Source: Chitinophagaceae bacterium
GTDB taxonomy: Bacteria > Bacteroidota > Bacteroidia > Chitinophagales > Chitinophagaceae
Assembly: GCA_014379345.1 (NCBI GenBank)
Contig: JACMLY010000105.1
Location: forward strand, 1-64,000
Length of the DNA stretch: 64,000 bases
Direction: 5' to 3'
The notes below the pieces were generated by a model, which saw nothing but the letters and a program-made list of their open reading frames with translations, was not told the DNA's origin and made no database searches. The position numbers and the translations under genes are program-made. Below, piece after piece: positions 28,637 through 37,752 of this stretch (position 1 is the first letter of the stretch; every line of letters starts with the position of its first letter).

Positions 28637-29530
28637 ATGCAACCCGCTATTTTATTTTATGCCATTCCCTTCTTTGTGCTTTTACTTTCTGTTGAAGCGT
28701 GGTTTTCCTACAAAGAAAATAAAGACCTGTATGAAAAAAAAGATACATGGAGCAGCCTTGCCCTTGGTATCGGAAATGTGCTGACCGGTTTCATAACAAA
28801 GGCATTGATTTTTGGTTTATTTACTGTCATATACGAATACAGGCTATTTACATTGGATGCGTCGACATGGTGGTTTTGGATATTGTTATTCTTCGCTGAT
28901 GATTTTTCGTATTACTGGTTTCATCGCACCAGCCATCATGTTAACTGGTTCTGGGCTTCGCATGTAGTACATCATTCTTCACAACGATATAACCTCGCCG
29001 CAGCGTTGAGGCAAACCTGGACCGGAAATGCAACCGGCTCGTTTCTATTCTGGGCCTGGATGCCGTTGGTAGGATTTCACCCCATCTTAATTTTGTTCAT
29101 GCAACAGATCAGTTTAATCTACCAATTCTGGATCCATACCGAAACCATCGGCAAAATGCCCCGCATCATTGAATTTATTTTTAATACCCCTTCCCATCAT
29201 CGTGTTCACCATGGAAGTGATCTGAAATATCTTGATAAAAATCATGCAGGCATTCTTATTATATGGGACCGGCTATTCGGCACATTTCAAAAAGAAGAAG
29301 AGCGTCCGAACTATGGACTCACCAGGAATGTAAACACTTTTAATCCTGTCGCTGTAGCCTTTTCAGAATGGAAGCATCTATACAAAAAAATGACCGGCAC
29401 TCATTCAGCAAAGGATGCCTTCAAATACCTCATCAAGCCACCCGGCTGGAGCCACGACGGAACCAGTAAAACCGCCAGGGAAATGATAACGGAATACAAC
29501 CGCTTACACCCGGATAATCCCATTCATTGA
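28637..29530 (+). CDS. Sterol desaturase / fatty acid hydroxylase family protein
   Basis: A 297-residue membrane protein with about four helices and the three histidine clusters of the diiron hydroxylase superfamily: HRTSHH (96-101), HVVHH (109-113) and HRVHH (188-192, preceded by another His). FWIHTETIG between clusters is also typical. Such enzymes oxidise lipid acyl chains or sterol-like substrates at the membrane using O2. The bacterial members are mostly uncharacterised, so substrate is open. A single gene followed by the blaI promoter region. Confidence 0.92.
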   Translation: MQPAILFYAIPFFVLLLSVEAWFSYKENKDLYEKKDTWSSLALGIGNVLTGFITKALIFGLFTVIYEYRLFTLDASTWWFWILLFFADDFSYYWFHRTSHHVNWFWASHVVHHSSQRYNLAAALRQTWTGNATGSFLFWAWMPLVGFHPILILFMQQISLIYQFWIHTETIGKMPRIIEFIFNTPSHHRVHHGSDLKYLDKNHAGILIIWDRLFGTFQKEEERPNYGLTRNVNTFNPVAVAFSEWKHLYKKMTGTHSAKDAFKYLIKPPGWSHDGTSKTAREMITEYNRLHPDNPIH

Positions 29531-29571
29531 TTTGATTTGCAGGGAAAATAAAATGAAATTATCTTGATTTA

Positions 29572-29612
29572 ACATTTGTATACGAAATTTCTCGTAAATT
29601 TATCACAAATGT
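29572..29612 (+). promoter_or_regulatory. Candidate operator for the blaI-like gene
   Basis: ACATTTGT (29572-29579) and ACAAATGT (29605-29612) form an 8-bp inverted repeat ending 7 bases before the blaI start. Between them lies an imperfect palindrome ACGAAATTTCTCGT. BlaI/MecI repressors bind palindromes with TACA/TGTA-type cores over their own promoter, so autoregulation is plausible. Confidence 0.5.
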
Positions 29613-29619
29613 ATTTACT

Positions 29620-30003
29620 ATGTCAACGATCAAGTATATTAAGCCAACAGAAAGCGAACTGGAAATTCTTCAGGTATTATGGGATAGAGGTTTAGCAAGT
29701 GTTCGCGAAGTACATGAAGAATTGTCAAAAACAAAAGATGCAGGATATACCACTACTCTTAAGCTGATGCAGATCATGCATGAAAAGGGATTGGTAAAAC
29801 GCGATGATTCAGTTAAAACGCATATTTATCAACCCGCTGTCAGCAAAGAAAAAACGCAGAAGCATTTACTGGGAAAAATGATCAACACCCTTTTTGGAGG
29901 TTCAACTACCCAACTCGTTATACAGGCACTCGGAAATCATAAAGCTTCTGCCGACGAATTGGATGAGATTCAGAAACTGCTTAACAATCTAAAAAATCAA
30001 TAG
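29620..30003 (+). CDS. BlaI/MecI/CopY family repressor
   Basis: A 127-residue winged-helix repressor. The HTH begins PTESELEILQVLWDRGLASVREV and the recognition helix lies in TTTLKLMQIMHEKGLV; the C-terminal dimerisation part has LLGKMINTLFGG. In staphylococcal systems BlaI is cleaved after a sensor peptidase responds to beta-lactam. Here it is followed after one base by an M56 peptidase gene, the usual Bacteroidota pairing. The target genes may be just this operon. Confidence 0.94.
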   Translation: MSTIKYIKPTESELEILQVLWDRGLASVREVHEELSKTKDAGYTTTLKLMQIMHEKGLVKRDDSVKTHIYQPAVSKEKTQKHLLGKMINTLFGGSTTQLVIQALGNHKASADELDEIQKLLNNLKNQ

Positions 30004-30004
30004 A

Positions 30005-31831
30005 ATGAATGCACTGTACCAGTCGGCTTTTTTAAAAGCCTTGGGTTGGTCATTATTAGATAGTTTCTGGCAAATGGGTTTATTGTGGTTGCTGTACGTG
30101 TTGCTGACCGGAAATGGAAAAAGGTTTCAGCCGAGGCAAAAACACTCACTGGCATTGTTATCATTGGCCGGGGGTTCAATTTGGTTTGTAGCTACTTTGA
30201 TTTTTCACTTTAACCAGCTGGTAAATGCCGGCACGGTTACCCTTAACTCGAATACCAACGGTGACACAGATGCGGTTGTATCAAGTCCTTCCATCGCCTC
30301 CTTTTTTTCCATTCTTGAACCGGCGCTGCCTTTTTTATCGCTGGCTTATTTAGCGGCTATTATTTATTTATTCATCCGCTTGTATCGCCAATATTACGTT
30401 ACGCAAAAACTTTTTTCAACCGGTATATACAAAGTTAATCCCGAATTGAGGGTTTTCCTTAAACATGTTGCTGCCCAGATGGGAATTAAGAAGAGTGTTA
30501 GTATCTGGCTCTCTGATCTGGTGGATACACCTCTCACCATTGGTTTTTGGAAACCTGTTATTCTATTGCCTGTAGCGGCCATTAATCACTTGAGCATTCA
30601 ACAGGCTGAATCCATTGTATTGCACGAACTAAATCATATCAGCCGAAACGATTATTTTATCAATTTGCTGATCGCATGCATGGATATCATTTTATTTTTT
30701 AATCCCTTTGTTCGCATACTGACCCATATTATTAAAAATGAAAGAGAGAACAGTTGCGATGATATGGTTCTCCAATTCCGTTATGATGCTGGTCAATATG
30801 CAAATGCCTTACTACTGCTGGAAAAAAACCGCGTTCATACTGGTGCGCTGACTATGAATGCAACAGGTAGAAACAAAAAATTATTATTGAATAGGGTGGA
30901 AAGAATTTTAAATAAAAAATCTACATGCAGTGCCATCAATCAGAAGCTTGTAGCTTATGCTCTATCTGCCTTTCTAATCGGATTCATCGGTTGGTACAAT
31001 CCTGGCAAGGTGATTGTAAAAACGATCGGTACAGTACAAAATAGTGTCAGCGGCATCGACGCGGAACAAATAACCAGTGATCTTATTAAAGATGAGATCG
31101 CCAAAGAAAAAGTTTCCATCAAAAAAAAGAAAATAACTCCATCGTCGCATCTCTCAATTCAAGATGATCACAAACGGGAAGATCCCGCACAGGAAATTAT
31201 AGAATGGATAATAGATGATCAACCCGCAGACGCCCCGTCACAAGAAACTTCGACGTCACTAATCTCCTTTGCAGGAACGCAATCGGAAGAACGCGAATAT
31301 TCAATTCCTGAAACTACAATTGCCGCCGAACCTGTCTATAGTGGAGAAGTACATCCCTATGTTCCCAGCACAAGTTTCTCCTATCAGATCGTAGAAGATA
31401 CAGCCTTACCAAAAAAATACATTCTTACACAGGCTGAGGTAAAGGCAAAAGAAGCCATGACAACCGCCTTAAAAGCTCTCCAGGAAATCGATTGGCAAAA
31501 ACTGGAAAAGGAAATGACTGCTGCGGGTAAAAAAATTGATATTGTAAAACTTCAGCAGGAACTGAAAAAGGCAATGTCGGATGTTGACTGGAAAAAGGTG
31601 AATGAAGAAATGCAGGCTTCCCTGATACAGGCAGAAAATGAATTAATGAAAGAGCATTCAAACTTGCGTAATGAATTGCAAAGATTTCAGCAGGACCGCA
31701 ATATTAAACAGGCCCGGCAACAAAAAATCTATAAGGCAATTATACAGGAAAGACTGTGCGAGGAAAAAGTTCAGGAATTAAAGCCGGTAAGGAAAAAGAC
31801 AGCGCCGAAAAAAAAGATTGTATATATCTAA
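30005..31831 (+). CDS. M56 family (BlaR1-type) membrane metallopeptidase
   Basis: A 608-residue protein. The N-terminal half has four or more membrane helices and the M56 zinc motif HELNH at 207-211 followed by ENSCDDMVLQ, which supplies the third ligand region. After a helix near residue 320 the rest is a charged, lysine/glutamate-rich region with coiled-coil character (DWQKLEKEMTAAGKKIDIVKL and similar repeats). No penicillin-binding sensor domain is present, so the signal is not obviously a beta-lactam. It starts one base after the blaI stop and presumably controls that repressor by proteolysis. A strong terminator follows. Confidence 0.92.
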   Translation: MNALYQSAFLKALGWSLLDSFWQMGLLWLLYVLLTGNGKRFQPRQKHSLALLSLAGGSIWFVATLIFHFNQLVNAGTVTLNSNTNGDTDAVVSSPSIASFFSILEPALPFLSLAYLAAIIYLFIRLYRQYYVTQKLFSTGIYKVNPELRVFLKHVAAQMGIKKSVSIWLSDLVDTPLTIGFWKPVILLPVAAINHLSIQQAESIVLHELNHISRNDYFINLLIACMDIILFFNPFVRILTHIIKNERENSCDDMVLQFRYDAGQYANALLLLEKNRVHTGALTMNATGRNKKLLLNRVERILNKKSTCSAINQKLVAYALSAFLIGFIGWYNPGKVIVKTIGTVQNSVSGIDAEQITSDLIKDEIAKEKVSIKKKKITPSSHLSIQDDHKREDPAQEIIEWIIDDQPADAPSQETSTSLISFAGTQSEEREYSIPETTIAAEPVYSGEVHPYVPSTSFSYQIVEDTALPKKYILTQAEVKAKEAMTTALKALQEIDWQKLEKEMTAAGKKIDIVKLQQELKKAMSDVDWKKVNEEMQASLIQAENELMKEHSNLRNELQRFQQDRNIKQARQQKIYKAIIQERLCEEKVQELKPVRKKTAPKKKIVYI

Positions 31832-31836
31832 TATAA

Positions 31837-31860
31837 AAGCCCCGCAATGCGGGGTTTTTT
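31837..31860 (+). terminator. Intrinsic terminator after the M56 gene
   Basis: Stem CCCCGC/GCGGGG with an AAT loop and six T, ending 29 bases after the stop codon. Confidence 0.9.
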
Positions 31861-32045
31861 ATTGATGCAGGTTGATGATATCCTGACTCGGTATATCCGC
31901 GGTAGCGATCTGCCATTTTCTCTTACAAAACAGAGCGCCGGCAATCAAGTGCTGGCTTGCTTATTGCGTAATCAAAGATCGATAGCGGGCTCGGCAACGA
32001 TGCCTGAATCGTGCTCCCATCTGTTTAAATGCGTTAATAATTTTT

Positions 32046-32924
32046 ATGAAACAACTATTTCTATCCGTGGTTTTATTCGGCTATCATTTGCTGGCTGCGC
32101 AAAAGGTCAATCAGTGTGGAATCATTATTCCTCCCCGGTCAACCCAATCGAATTTCCAATCAGTCTATGAAGCAAGGAACTACATCAATACAATGCTTGA
32201 CAGCATCAACTGGAAAGAAAATTTTACAATTCAGGAACAAAATGGAATAAACAATGCCTATGCTACGATTATCAGGAACAGGCGCTATATTATTTATGAC
32301 AATGATTTTTTAGAAAACCTGGATGGATATGCCGGAACCAAGTGGGCTTCGGTTAGCGTATTAGCCCATGAAATGGGCCATCATTACCGCAATCATATCA
32401 TTGATACAAAAGGAAGCACTCCTCCAAAAGAAATAGAAGCTGATTATTTTTCAGGTTATGTGATGGCAAAACTGGGCGCCACACTAAATGAAGCCAGGGC
32501 AGCAATGGAACAGATCGCCTCACCACGGGCAAGTGCAACACATCCTGCAAAAGCCGACAGGTTAAGCGCAATAGCAAAAGGTTGGGACTATGCCAATGGA
32601 ATTGCAAGCGCAAGTCCTACCACTCCTACACCTCAGCCACAGCAAAATCCTCCGCCAGCTTCCAACGATGCAAGTTGGATATATCTTTCCCTTTATGGCA
32701 ACAATGAAATGACTGTTTATTTGTCGGACAATGGGCGCGATTTCACCGCCGCACCTCTTAAAACCACACAGCCATTTGTATTCAAGTTTGAAATTTATAA
32801 TTACGGATGGTTGAGATTTTCAAACGATAGCCGCGCAAGAACTCATAAAATAATGCATGCCAAAGATTATGCGATCATATGGAGTCGTAGAACTAATAGC
32901 TGGACGGTTATTGAAGTACCATAA
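32046..32924 (+). CDS. Exported zinc metallopeptidase-like protein (gluzincin motif)
   Basis: A 292-residue protein with a signal peptide (about 1-18). The zinc-binding HEMGHH is at 108-113 and a downstream EIEADYFSG at 129-137 supplies the third ligand, a pattern as in M48 and related gluzincins. ASATHPAKADRLSAI after it is also M48-like. A Pro/Thr/Gln-rich linker (about 195-215) leads to a C-terminal domain of about 75 residues of beta character (SWIYLSLYGNNEMTVYLSDNG) that I do not recognise and that may be a binding or surface module. Stand-alone gene; substrate unknown. Confidence 0.82.
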   Translation: MKQLFLSVVLFGYHLLAAQKVNQCGIIIPPRSTQSNFQSVYEARNYINTMLDSINWKENFTIQEQNGINNAYATIIRNRRYIIYDNDFLENLDGYAGTKWASVSVLAHEMGHHYRNHIIDTKGSTPPKEIEADYFSGYVMAKLGATLNEARAAMEQIASPRASATHPAKADRLSAIAKGWDYANGIASASPTTPTPQPQQNPPPASNDASWIYLSLYGNNEMTVYLSDNGRDFTAAPLKTTQPFVFKFEIYNYGWLRFSNDSRARTHKIMHAKDYAIIWSRRTNSWTVIEVP

Positions 32925-33020
32925 ATTAATTCAATCTTTACGCCTACTTACGATTTCATATTATTACATTTGATGGAACGCGTATTGGCTGGATAAATAC
33001 TTTAAGGAAGAGTTACTGTA

Positions 33021-33818
33021 ATGACCTATTACACCATATCACCGTCCGCACTGCTTTCCGGTTTTGTTCGTTGTTTCTGGGCACTCGAAAGTACCGATCA
33101 AACTTATACCCACCGGTCGATGGCTGATGTTTGCGCGGAAATGGTGTTTCATTATAACGGCAGATTTGACGAGCTTCTCGGCGGCAAAAGCGAACCTTCA
33201 TGCATCTCTGCATTGCAGGGACCTTTGACGCAGATACGAAGATTTAGAATAGACAAACCCTTCGCCATGTTTGGCGTTTATTTGTATCCCTACTCCATCC
33301 CTGTATTATTTGGAATTCCTGCAACAGAAATCAGTAACCAGATGCCTGATCTAATTACACTGCTGGGGAAAGAGGGTGAAGCATTAGAGGAAAAAATGAT
33401 ACTGGCATTTAATAACAAAGAACGTGTGAAAATAATTACTGAATTCCTGGAAAAACGAATTCAAAAAAATCAGCAACGCAACCACGCTGTGTTTTCATCG
33501 ATCCGGTTTATTATACAAACTAAAGGAACGAACAGAATAGAAAAGGTAGCTGATCAGTATTTTATTTCCCAACGACAATTTGAAAGAAAATTCAGGGAAT
33601 TCTCAGGTCTTGCACCGAAGCTTTTTTCCAGGATAGTACGCTTTCATTCCGCCTGCCAGCTATTTGGAGATTCAAATAAATCTTTAACGAGTATAGCGTA
33701 CGATTGCGGTTATTACGATCAATCCCATTTTATCCACGACTTTAAAGAATTTTCCGGCTACCATCCGAGGCATTATTTTTCCGGAAAGGCAGAAGGCACT
33801 GAATGGAAAACCGAGTAA
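33021..33818 (+). CDS. AraC family transcriptional regulator
   Basis: A 265-residue regulator. The N-terminal part (about 1-130) fits the DUF6597-type sensor domain of Bacteroidota regulators (YYTISPSALLSGFVRCFWALES). The C-terminal AraC HTH region has ISQRQFERKFREFSGLAPKLF and SLTSIAYDCGYYDQSHFIHDF, followed by FSGYHPRHYF. It lies 73 bases upstream of a VOC gene and a cupin gene on the same strand and may control them; the effector is unknown. Confidence 0.92.
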   Translation: MTYYTISPSALLSGFVRCFWALESTDQTYTHRSMADVCAEMVFHYNGRFDELLGGKSEPSCISALQGPLTQIRRFRIDKPFAMFGVYLYPYSIPVLFGIPATEISNQMPDLITLLGKEGEALEEKMILAFNNKERVKIITEFLEKRIQKNQQRNHAVFSSIRFIIQTKGTNRIEKVADQYFISQRQFERKFREFSGLAPKLFSRIVRFHSACQLFGDSNKSLTSIAYDCGYYDQSHFIHDFKEFSGYHPRHYFSGKAEGTEWKTE

Positions 33819-33891
33819 AGATGTCGGTTTTTTCCAATTTGCAATTAGTTATGCCGGCTAGATTTGCATTCAACAAAATAAATTATTAACG

Positions 33892-34266
33892 ATGGAAATT
33901 CAATCAGGGCACCAGGTAGTAATGCCTTATCTGGTAATACCCAACGCAGAAGAATTTTATGACTTTATAGAAAAAGTTTTCGGTGGCCATGAAACGAGCC
34001 GGTTTTTGAATGATGATCAATCACTCATGCATGGAGAAGTGAATATCGGCGGCAGTACAATCATGTTTGGAAAGAGTAGTACGGAATGGCCGCCGCAACC
34101 TGCAGGTTTATATATTTATGTTGAGAATGCCGACGAGACCTACAAAAAAGCACTTAAAAATGGCGCCTCAGTGGTAATGGAATTATCAGACAAGGACTAT
34201 GGCCGCACCGGTGGCGTCAAGGATCCGTTTGGAAACGTGTGGTGGATCACAGCTAATCGTTCATAA
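33892..34266 (+). CDS. VOC family (glyoxalase/bleomycin-resistance-like) protein
   Basis: A 124-residue single-domain VOC protein of the PhnB-like type. It opens with VMPYLVIPNAEEFYDFIEKVFGG, has HGEVNIGGSTIMFG in the first half, and closes with DKDYGRTGGVKDPFGNVWWIT. The family binds a metal and acts on, or sequesters, small molecules; this branch is mostly uncharacterised. It sits between an AraC regulator and a cupin gene, so the three may form a small regulated unit. Confidence 0.88.
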   Translation: MEIQSGHQVVMPYLVIPNAEEFYDFIEKVFGGHETSRFLNDDQSLMHGEVNIGGSTIMFGKSSTEWPPQPAGLYIYVENADETYKKALKNGASVVMELSDKDYGRTGGVKDPFGNVWWITANRS

Positions 34267-34304
34267 CCACGGCATCACCTAACCATAAAAACCTTTACCT
34301 AAAA

Positions 34305-34718
34305 ATGGCAGATCATAAATTACCTGAAGGCTCAATCTTTTTACCTGCAAACCAGGGGCGGCATTATAACATGGGTAAAATGCAGGCTATTTTCAAAGCA
34401 GACGAAGAGGAAACAAAGCAGCAATATTGCATTTCCGAATGGTGGCTGGATCCTTATTCTGAGGGGCCGGGTGCACACTCACATGAAAAAAATCAGGATA
34501 TTTTTTATGTGCTTGAAGGAACAGTATCCATTCTGGTTGGCAAAGAATGGTTAATGGCTGCGAAAGGATCTTTTATTTTAATTCCTGAAAACACGATCCA
34601 TGATTTTGCCAATCGCACAGATAGTAAAATCGGCCTCCTAAACTTTTTCATTCCCGGCGGCTTCGAACGAAACATGCCATCGATTGTAAAATGGTTTGAG
34701 GAAAAGAATACAAAGTAG
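34305..34718 (+). CDS. Cupin domain protein
   Basis: A 137-residue protein with a single cupin barrel. Motif 1 is recognisable in GPGAHSHEKNQDIFYVLEGTVS (His pair and Glu) and motif 2 in FILIPENTIHDFANRT. These residues usually bind Fe, Mn or Zn. The reaction cannot be deduced; small stand-alone cupins include isomerases, dioxygenases and sugar-binding proteins. The stop codon lies inside the left arm of a long inverted repeat that separates it from the facing porP-type gene. Confidence 0.88.
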   Translation: MADHKLPEGSIFLPANQGRHYNMGKMQAIFKADEEETKQQYCISEWWLDPYSEGPGAHSHEKNQDIFYVLEGTVSILVGKEWLMAAKGSFILIPENTIHDFANRTDSKIGLLNFFIPGGFERNMPSIVKWFEEKNTK

Positions 34719-34797
34719 GAAGTATGAAATACGAAGTACGAAATACGAAAGCTGTTTTGAATTTCGTACTTCGTACTTCGTATTTCATACTTCCTAC
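34715..34797. repeat. Long inverted TACGAAG-word repeat between convergent genes
   Basis: Arms of 36 nt (34715-34750, 34762-34797) differ at one position and enclose an 11-nt loop. It starts within the cupin stop region and ends 5 bases from the porP-type stop, so it probably terminates both. The arms are made of TACGAAG and TATGAAA words. Confidence 0.85.
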
Positions 34798-34802
34798 CTG
34801 TC

Positions 34803-35822
34803 CTACCATACATTTTTCGGGCACCAGTCTCCATATTTATTGCCAAGTAAAAAACCAACAATGATCTCGTGTGTTCCTTTACTGACGGTATTTAATCTCG
34901 AAGTTGTGTAGTCATAAGAATAACCCACATTAATGGTATTTGAAATATTCATCCCGACCATTCCTGCAAAACCTTCACCAGTGCGATAGCTCGCTCCGAT
35001 CCACGCCAGATCAAGGTATTGCAATTTGGCATTAATATCCACCTGCATGGGCAATGGGTTGATGTATTTTACCATTACAGAAGGTATAAAATTGAAGTCT
35101 TCTCCCGCCAGTAACCTGTAACCGGCCGTTAAAAACAGATGTGGAACGAGTTTGCCATCCGTTGTACCTACGGAATTATCAGAAAAAGCAATTTTTTGAG
35201 GGATGATCTGCTGAGCAGAAAAACCAACAAAATAATCTGCAGAATATAAATAAAGTCCGGCGTTGAAGTCTGGTTTGAGCTGGTTAAGATAACCTCCATT
35301 TTGCACTGCTGGATCTACAGTAGTGTAAATGAAATCAAGCTTTGAGGTGTTCAGACTAAAATTGGTAAAGCCCGCCCCGAATCCTGCAGCCAGGCTGGTT
35401 TTTCCACTAATACCCAAATGATAGGCATAGGTAACATATGCGGCAAATTGATTCAACGGTCCGGTCCTGTCATTCATTACCTGCAGTCCTATCCCATGAT
35501 GGGGTTCGGCGGCTGTATACTCCTCCCAAAAACTTTTACCTCTCGGGTTTTCTCCGGGAACTTTGTATGAAGTCGGACTTGTTCTGTAATCCTTCTTCCC
35601 GATCGGCCGATGAATCGTAGCATAGGTTGTGATAGGTGCTCCATCAAAACCTACCCATTGGTGCCTGTGACTGAGCTTCACATCGGTGTAATTCTCGATC
35701 CCGGTCAGTGCTGGATTAATGATAAACTGATTAAGAATGTACTGGGTATAGTGAGGCTTTTGCTGTGCATACAGCATTGAACAAATCATTATCCACCCTA
35801 TCAGTAAAACATTTTTTTTCAT
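34803..35822 (-). CDS. PorP/SprF family type IX secretion membrane protein
   Basis: A 339-residue outer-membrane beta-barrel protein. A signal peptide (MKKNVLLIGWIMICSMLYAQ) precedes the family start QQKPHYTQYILNQFIINPALTGIENY. Later segments (HHGIGLQVMNDRTGPL, YAYHLGISGKTSLAAGFGAGF, VGYSYDYTTS) match the PorP/SprF pattern. The ATG at 35822 is preferred to a GTG two codons upstream. Relatives assist secretion and attachment of T9SS cargo such as gliding adhesins. No adhesin gene is adjacent, so its partner must be encoded elsewhere. Confidence 0.93.
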   Translation of the reverse strand: MKKNVLLIGWIMICSMLYAQQKPHYTQYILNQFIINPALTGIENYTDVKLSHRHQWVGFDGAPITTYATIHRPIGKKDYRTSPTSYKVPGENPRGKSFWEEYTAAEPHHGIGLQVMNDRTGPLNQFAAYVTYAYHLGISGKTSLAAGFGAGFTNFSLNTSKLDFIYTTVDPAVQNGGYLNQLKPDFNAGLYLYSADYFVGFSAQQIIPQKIAFSDNSVGTTDGKLVPHLFLTAGYRLLAGEDFNFIPSVMVKYINPLPMQVDINAKLQYLDLAWIGASYRTGEGFAGMVGMNISNTINVGYSYDYTTSRLNTVSKGTHEIIVGFLLGNKYGDWCPKNVW

Positions 35823-35907
35823 GTACACACGATTAACCCAGGTTAGTCTGGAGTGGAGTGCTGTCTTGCAATATAGTGAAACGGATGCTAAAGCATGAGC
35901 TCAAAAT

Positions 35908-36528
35908 TTATTGCTCTCCGACAGTATTCAACGCGTTTTTCCCCTCGCAAAATAACAAATCAAGTATCGAGAGATGAGGAATAAAACCAGTTCGTTCTTC
36001 AAATACCTGCCTGTATTTCGGTGCTGAAGGAAATTTTTCGCAAATAGAACCTGGCGATAACCGGCTTCTCCAATCGTCCCAATTTTCAACATCATAGAAT
36101 TCGTTCCATTCAGCGGTCAAACTGACAGCAACATCAATATTCAATTTATCGCTTATCCACCGGAAACATGAAAGGTTCCAGTCTACCAAAAATTCTTGAC
36201 GCTTATTATAAAGGTGATCTAACTCATCACGGTAATATTCGAACCAGGGTGATTTATTGTAACACGAAACGATTGTCTTCCAATGTGCCGCTTGCCACGT
36301 AGTCCGATTTTCAACGCGAATATCTTTCGTAAGGCTTTTTTGGTTACGGCCTTGCTGAAGTGGAACACTCAATAAAATGGAGCCTCCCGCGCCTGCGATC
36401 ATCAATCTGTTCCGAAAACTCATTTTTTGAAAGCTCTCATATTGTTCAAATAATAAATGTGTTGCGGGACATAAACTCTTAAACAATATAGAGGGTGGAA
36501 AATATTGATATTCAATTACAATTCCCAT
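35908..36528 (-). CDS. WbqC family protein
   Basis: A 206-residue protein of the WbqC-like family, recognised by EYQYFPPSILF at the start, QKMSFRNRLMIAGAGGSILLSVPL in the first third, and WQAAHWKTIVSCYNKSPWFEYYRDEL in the middle. Relatives lie in polysaccharide or modified-sugar gene clusters and may be small transferases, but no biochemical role is firmly established. No signal peptide, so cytoplasmic. It follows the porP-type gene divergently spaced by about 85 bases and is not clearly in an operon. Confidence 0.87.
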   Translation of the reverse strand: MGIVIEYQYFPPSILFKSLCPATHLLFEQYESFQKMSFRNRLMIAGAGGSILLSVPLQQGRNQKSLTKDIRVENRTTWQAAHWKTIVSCYNKSPWFEYYRDELDHLYNKRQEFLVDWNLSCFRWISDKLNIDVAVSLTAEWNEFYDVENWDDWRSRLSPGSICEKFPSAPKYRQVFEERTGFIPHLSILDLLFCEGKNALNTVGEQ

Positions 36529-36822
36529 TGATTCTGTAGTTGAGTGTATTCTGTATAAGATTTAACTATCTATCTGTCATCTCTGTCAATTTGTGTCCCT
36601 TATCTTATGATTATAATTATTAGATGCCAATTATAAACATCTTATAAACAATCTATAACAATAAAAAATAAAACTAAAATTATTAGTTGGCAGATTTCGC
36701 TAGAAAAATTCAATTAGTGCCTGTTCAAATCTAAAGCTTTTAGCCAAGAAAAGTCTAAAAATGTAAGGGCGTTTTCGGGCTCAAAAATTAATCCCCTACT
36801 TTGCAGCCAAAGAAATTATCTG

Positions 36823-37272
36823 ATGACTAAAAGGCTTGTTTCGATAAATACCGTATTGGGAATTTTGCTGCTCTTGTCTTGCGCTAAACCAAAAGGTTTC
36901 GATTACCTTGGTTTTCAAAATGTGAGGGTGATAAAATGGGGCATCAAGGAAACGACCGTGGGTATGGATGTGCAGTTTTACAATCCGAATTCCGGATTGC
37001 AATTAAAAAAAGCAGAAGTCGACGTGCAGATAAATAATAAGTATTTAGGACGAACTGTCATAGATAGTCTTATCAATATTCCCAAAAAGGATACGTTTCT
37101 TATTCCAATGACCATGACGATGGAAACTATTAACGCGGTTTCCGGAATTCTGCAATCCATTTCCGACAGTTCGGTGTTGGTGAAACTCGACGGAAAAGCG
37201 ACCGTCGGAAGATCGGGAGTGTTTTTTAATTATCCCATCAAATATGAAGGAAATCAAAAGATAAAACTTTAA
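36823..37272 (+). CDS. LEA14-like (LEA type 2) lipoprotein
   Basis: A 149-residue lipoprotein with a signal and lipobox LLLLSC (Cys about 20). The mature part fits the LEA type 2 / water-stress-hypersensitive-response beta fold: KWGIKETTVGMDVQFYNPN, LKKAEVDVQINNKYLG, then a DTFLIPMTMTM strand. Bacterial members are periplasm-facing lipoproteins of unclear role, perhaps stress protection. It is a single gene in an AT-rich region. Confidence 0.85.
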   Translation: MTKRLVSINTVLGILLLLSCAKPKGFDYLGFQNVRVIKWGIKETTVGMDVQFYNPNSGLQLKKAEVDVQINNKYLGRTVIDSLINIPKKDTFLIPMTMTMETINAVSGILQSISDSSVLVKLDGKATVGRSGVFFNYPIKYEGNQKIKL

Positions 37273-37554
37273 TGAAAGGACCTCAAATTCGCAACGCGCT
37301 TAAAACGAATTGTCATTTCGAAGTGAATAATAAACGCGGCTTAAGCTCTTTGCAAGTGATATTTGAACCCTAAAAATCACACGTGGCTCCTACGGAGCCT
37401 TTATACTGGTCGTTTATCACTATAAAGACGGTGCTCCTTCGGAGCTGAGTATAGATCGGTAAGAATAGCATCTGACAGCGCCTTTAATTCAATATGCATG
37501 TCTCTAACTCGATTCAACCTTATTAATGGCATCGGTAATGGGCTGCCGAGGTGA

Positions 37555-37743
37555 TTACCTTAGCATGAAGATGGACGTAGTGAGAAGCTTACCGAAGTCA
37601 TGCCAAGGTTGAATAGCAGTTATTTCTACATAGGAGATATTTCCGTTTCGATTTACAATGAGAAACGCTTGTCGGTTTTGAATATTCAATGGAATACTCA
37701 TGTTCCTGGAGATAGAGAATGATGTTGCGCCCTGATAGAAAAC
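37555..37743 (-). pseudogene. Possible remnant of a peroxiredoxin-like gene
   Basis: A short minus-strand frame reads SIPLNIQNRQAFLIVNRNG then NISYVEITAIQPWHDFGKLL before a stop. This resembles the C-terminal third of redoxins (R-x-FVID-x-x-G-x-I-x-YVEV). The N-terminal part with the peroxidatic cysteine is absent; upstream lies the HMA-gene terminator. A chance open frame is the main alternative. Confidence 0.25.
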
Positions 37744-37752
37744 CGTAAAAAA

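Noticed and set aside
31847-32170. A 107-codon plus-strand frame between the M56 and zincin genes
   Set aside because: It begins inside the terminator and overlaps the signal peptide of the zincin gene in another frame; residue composition is not protein-like.
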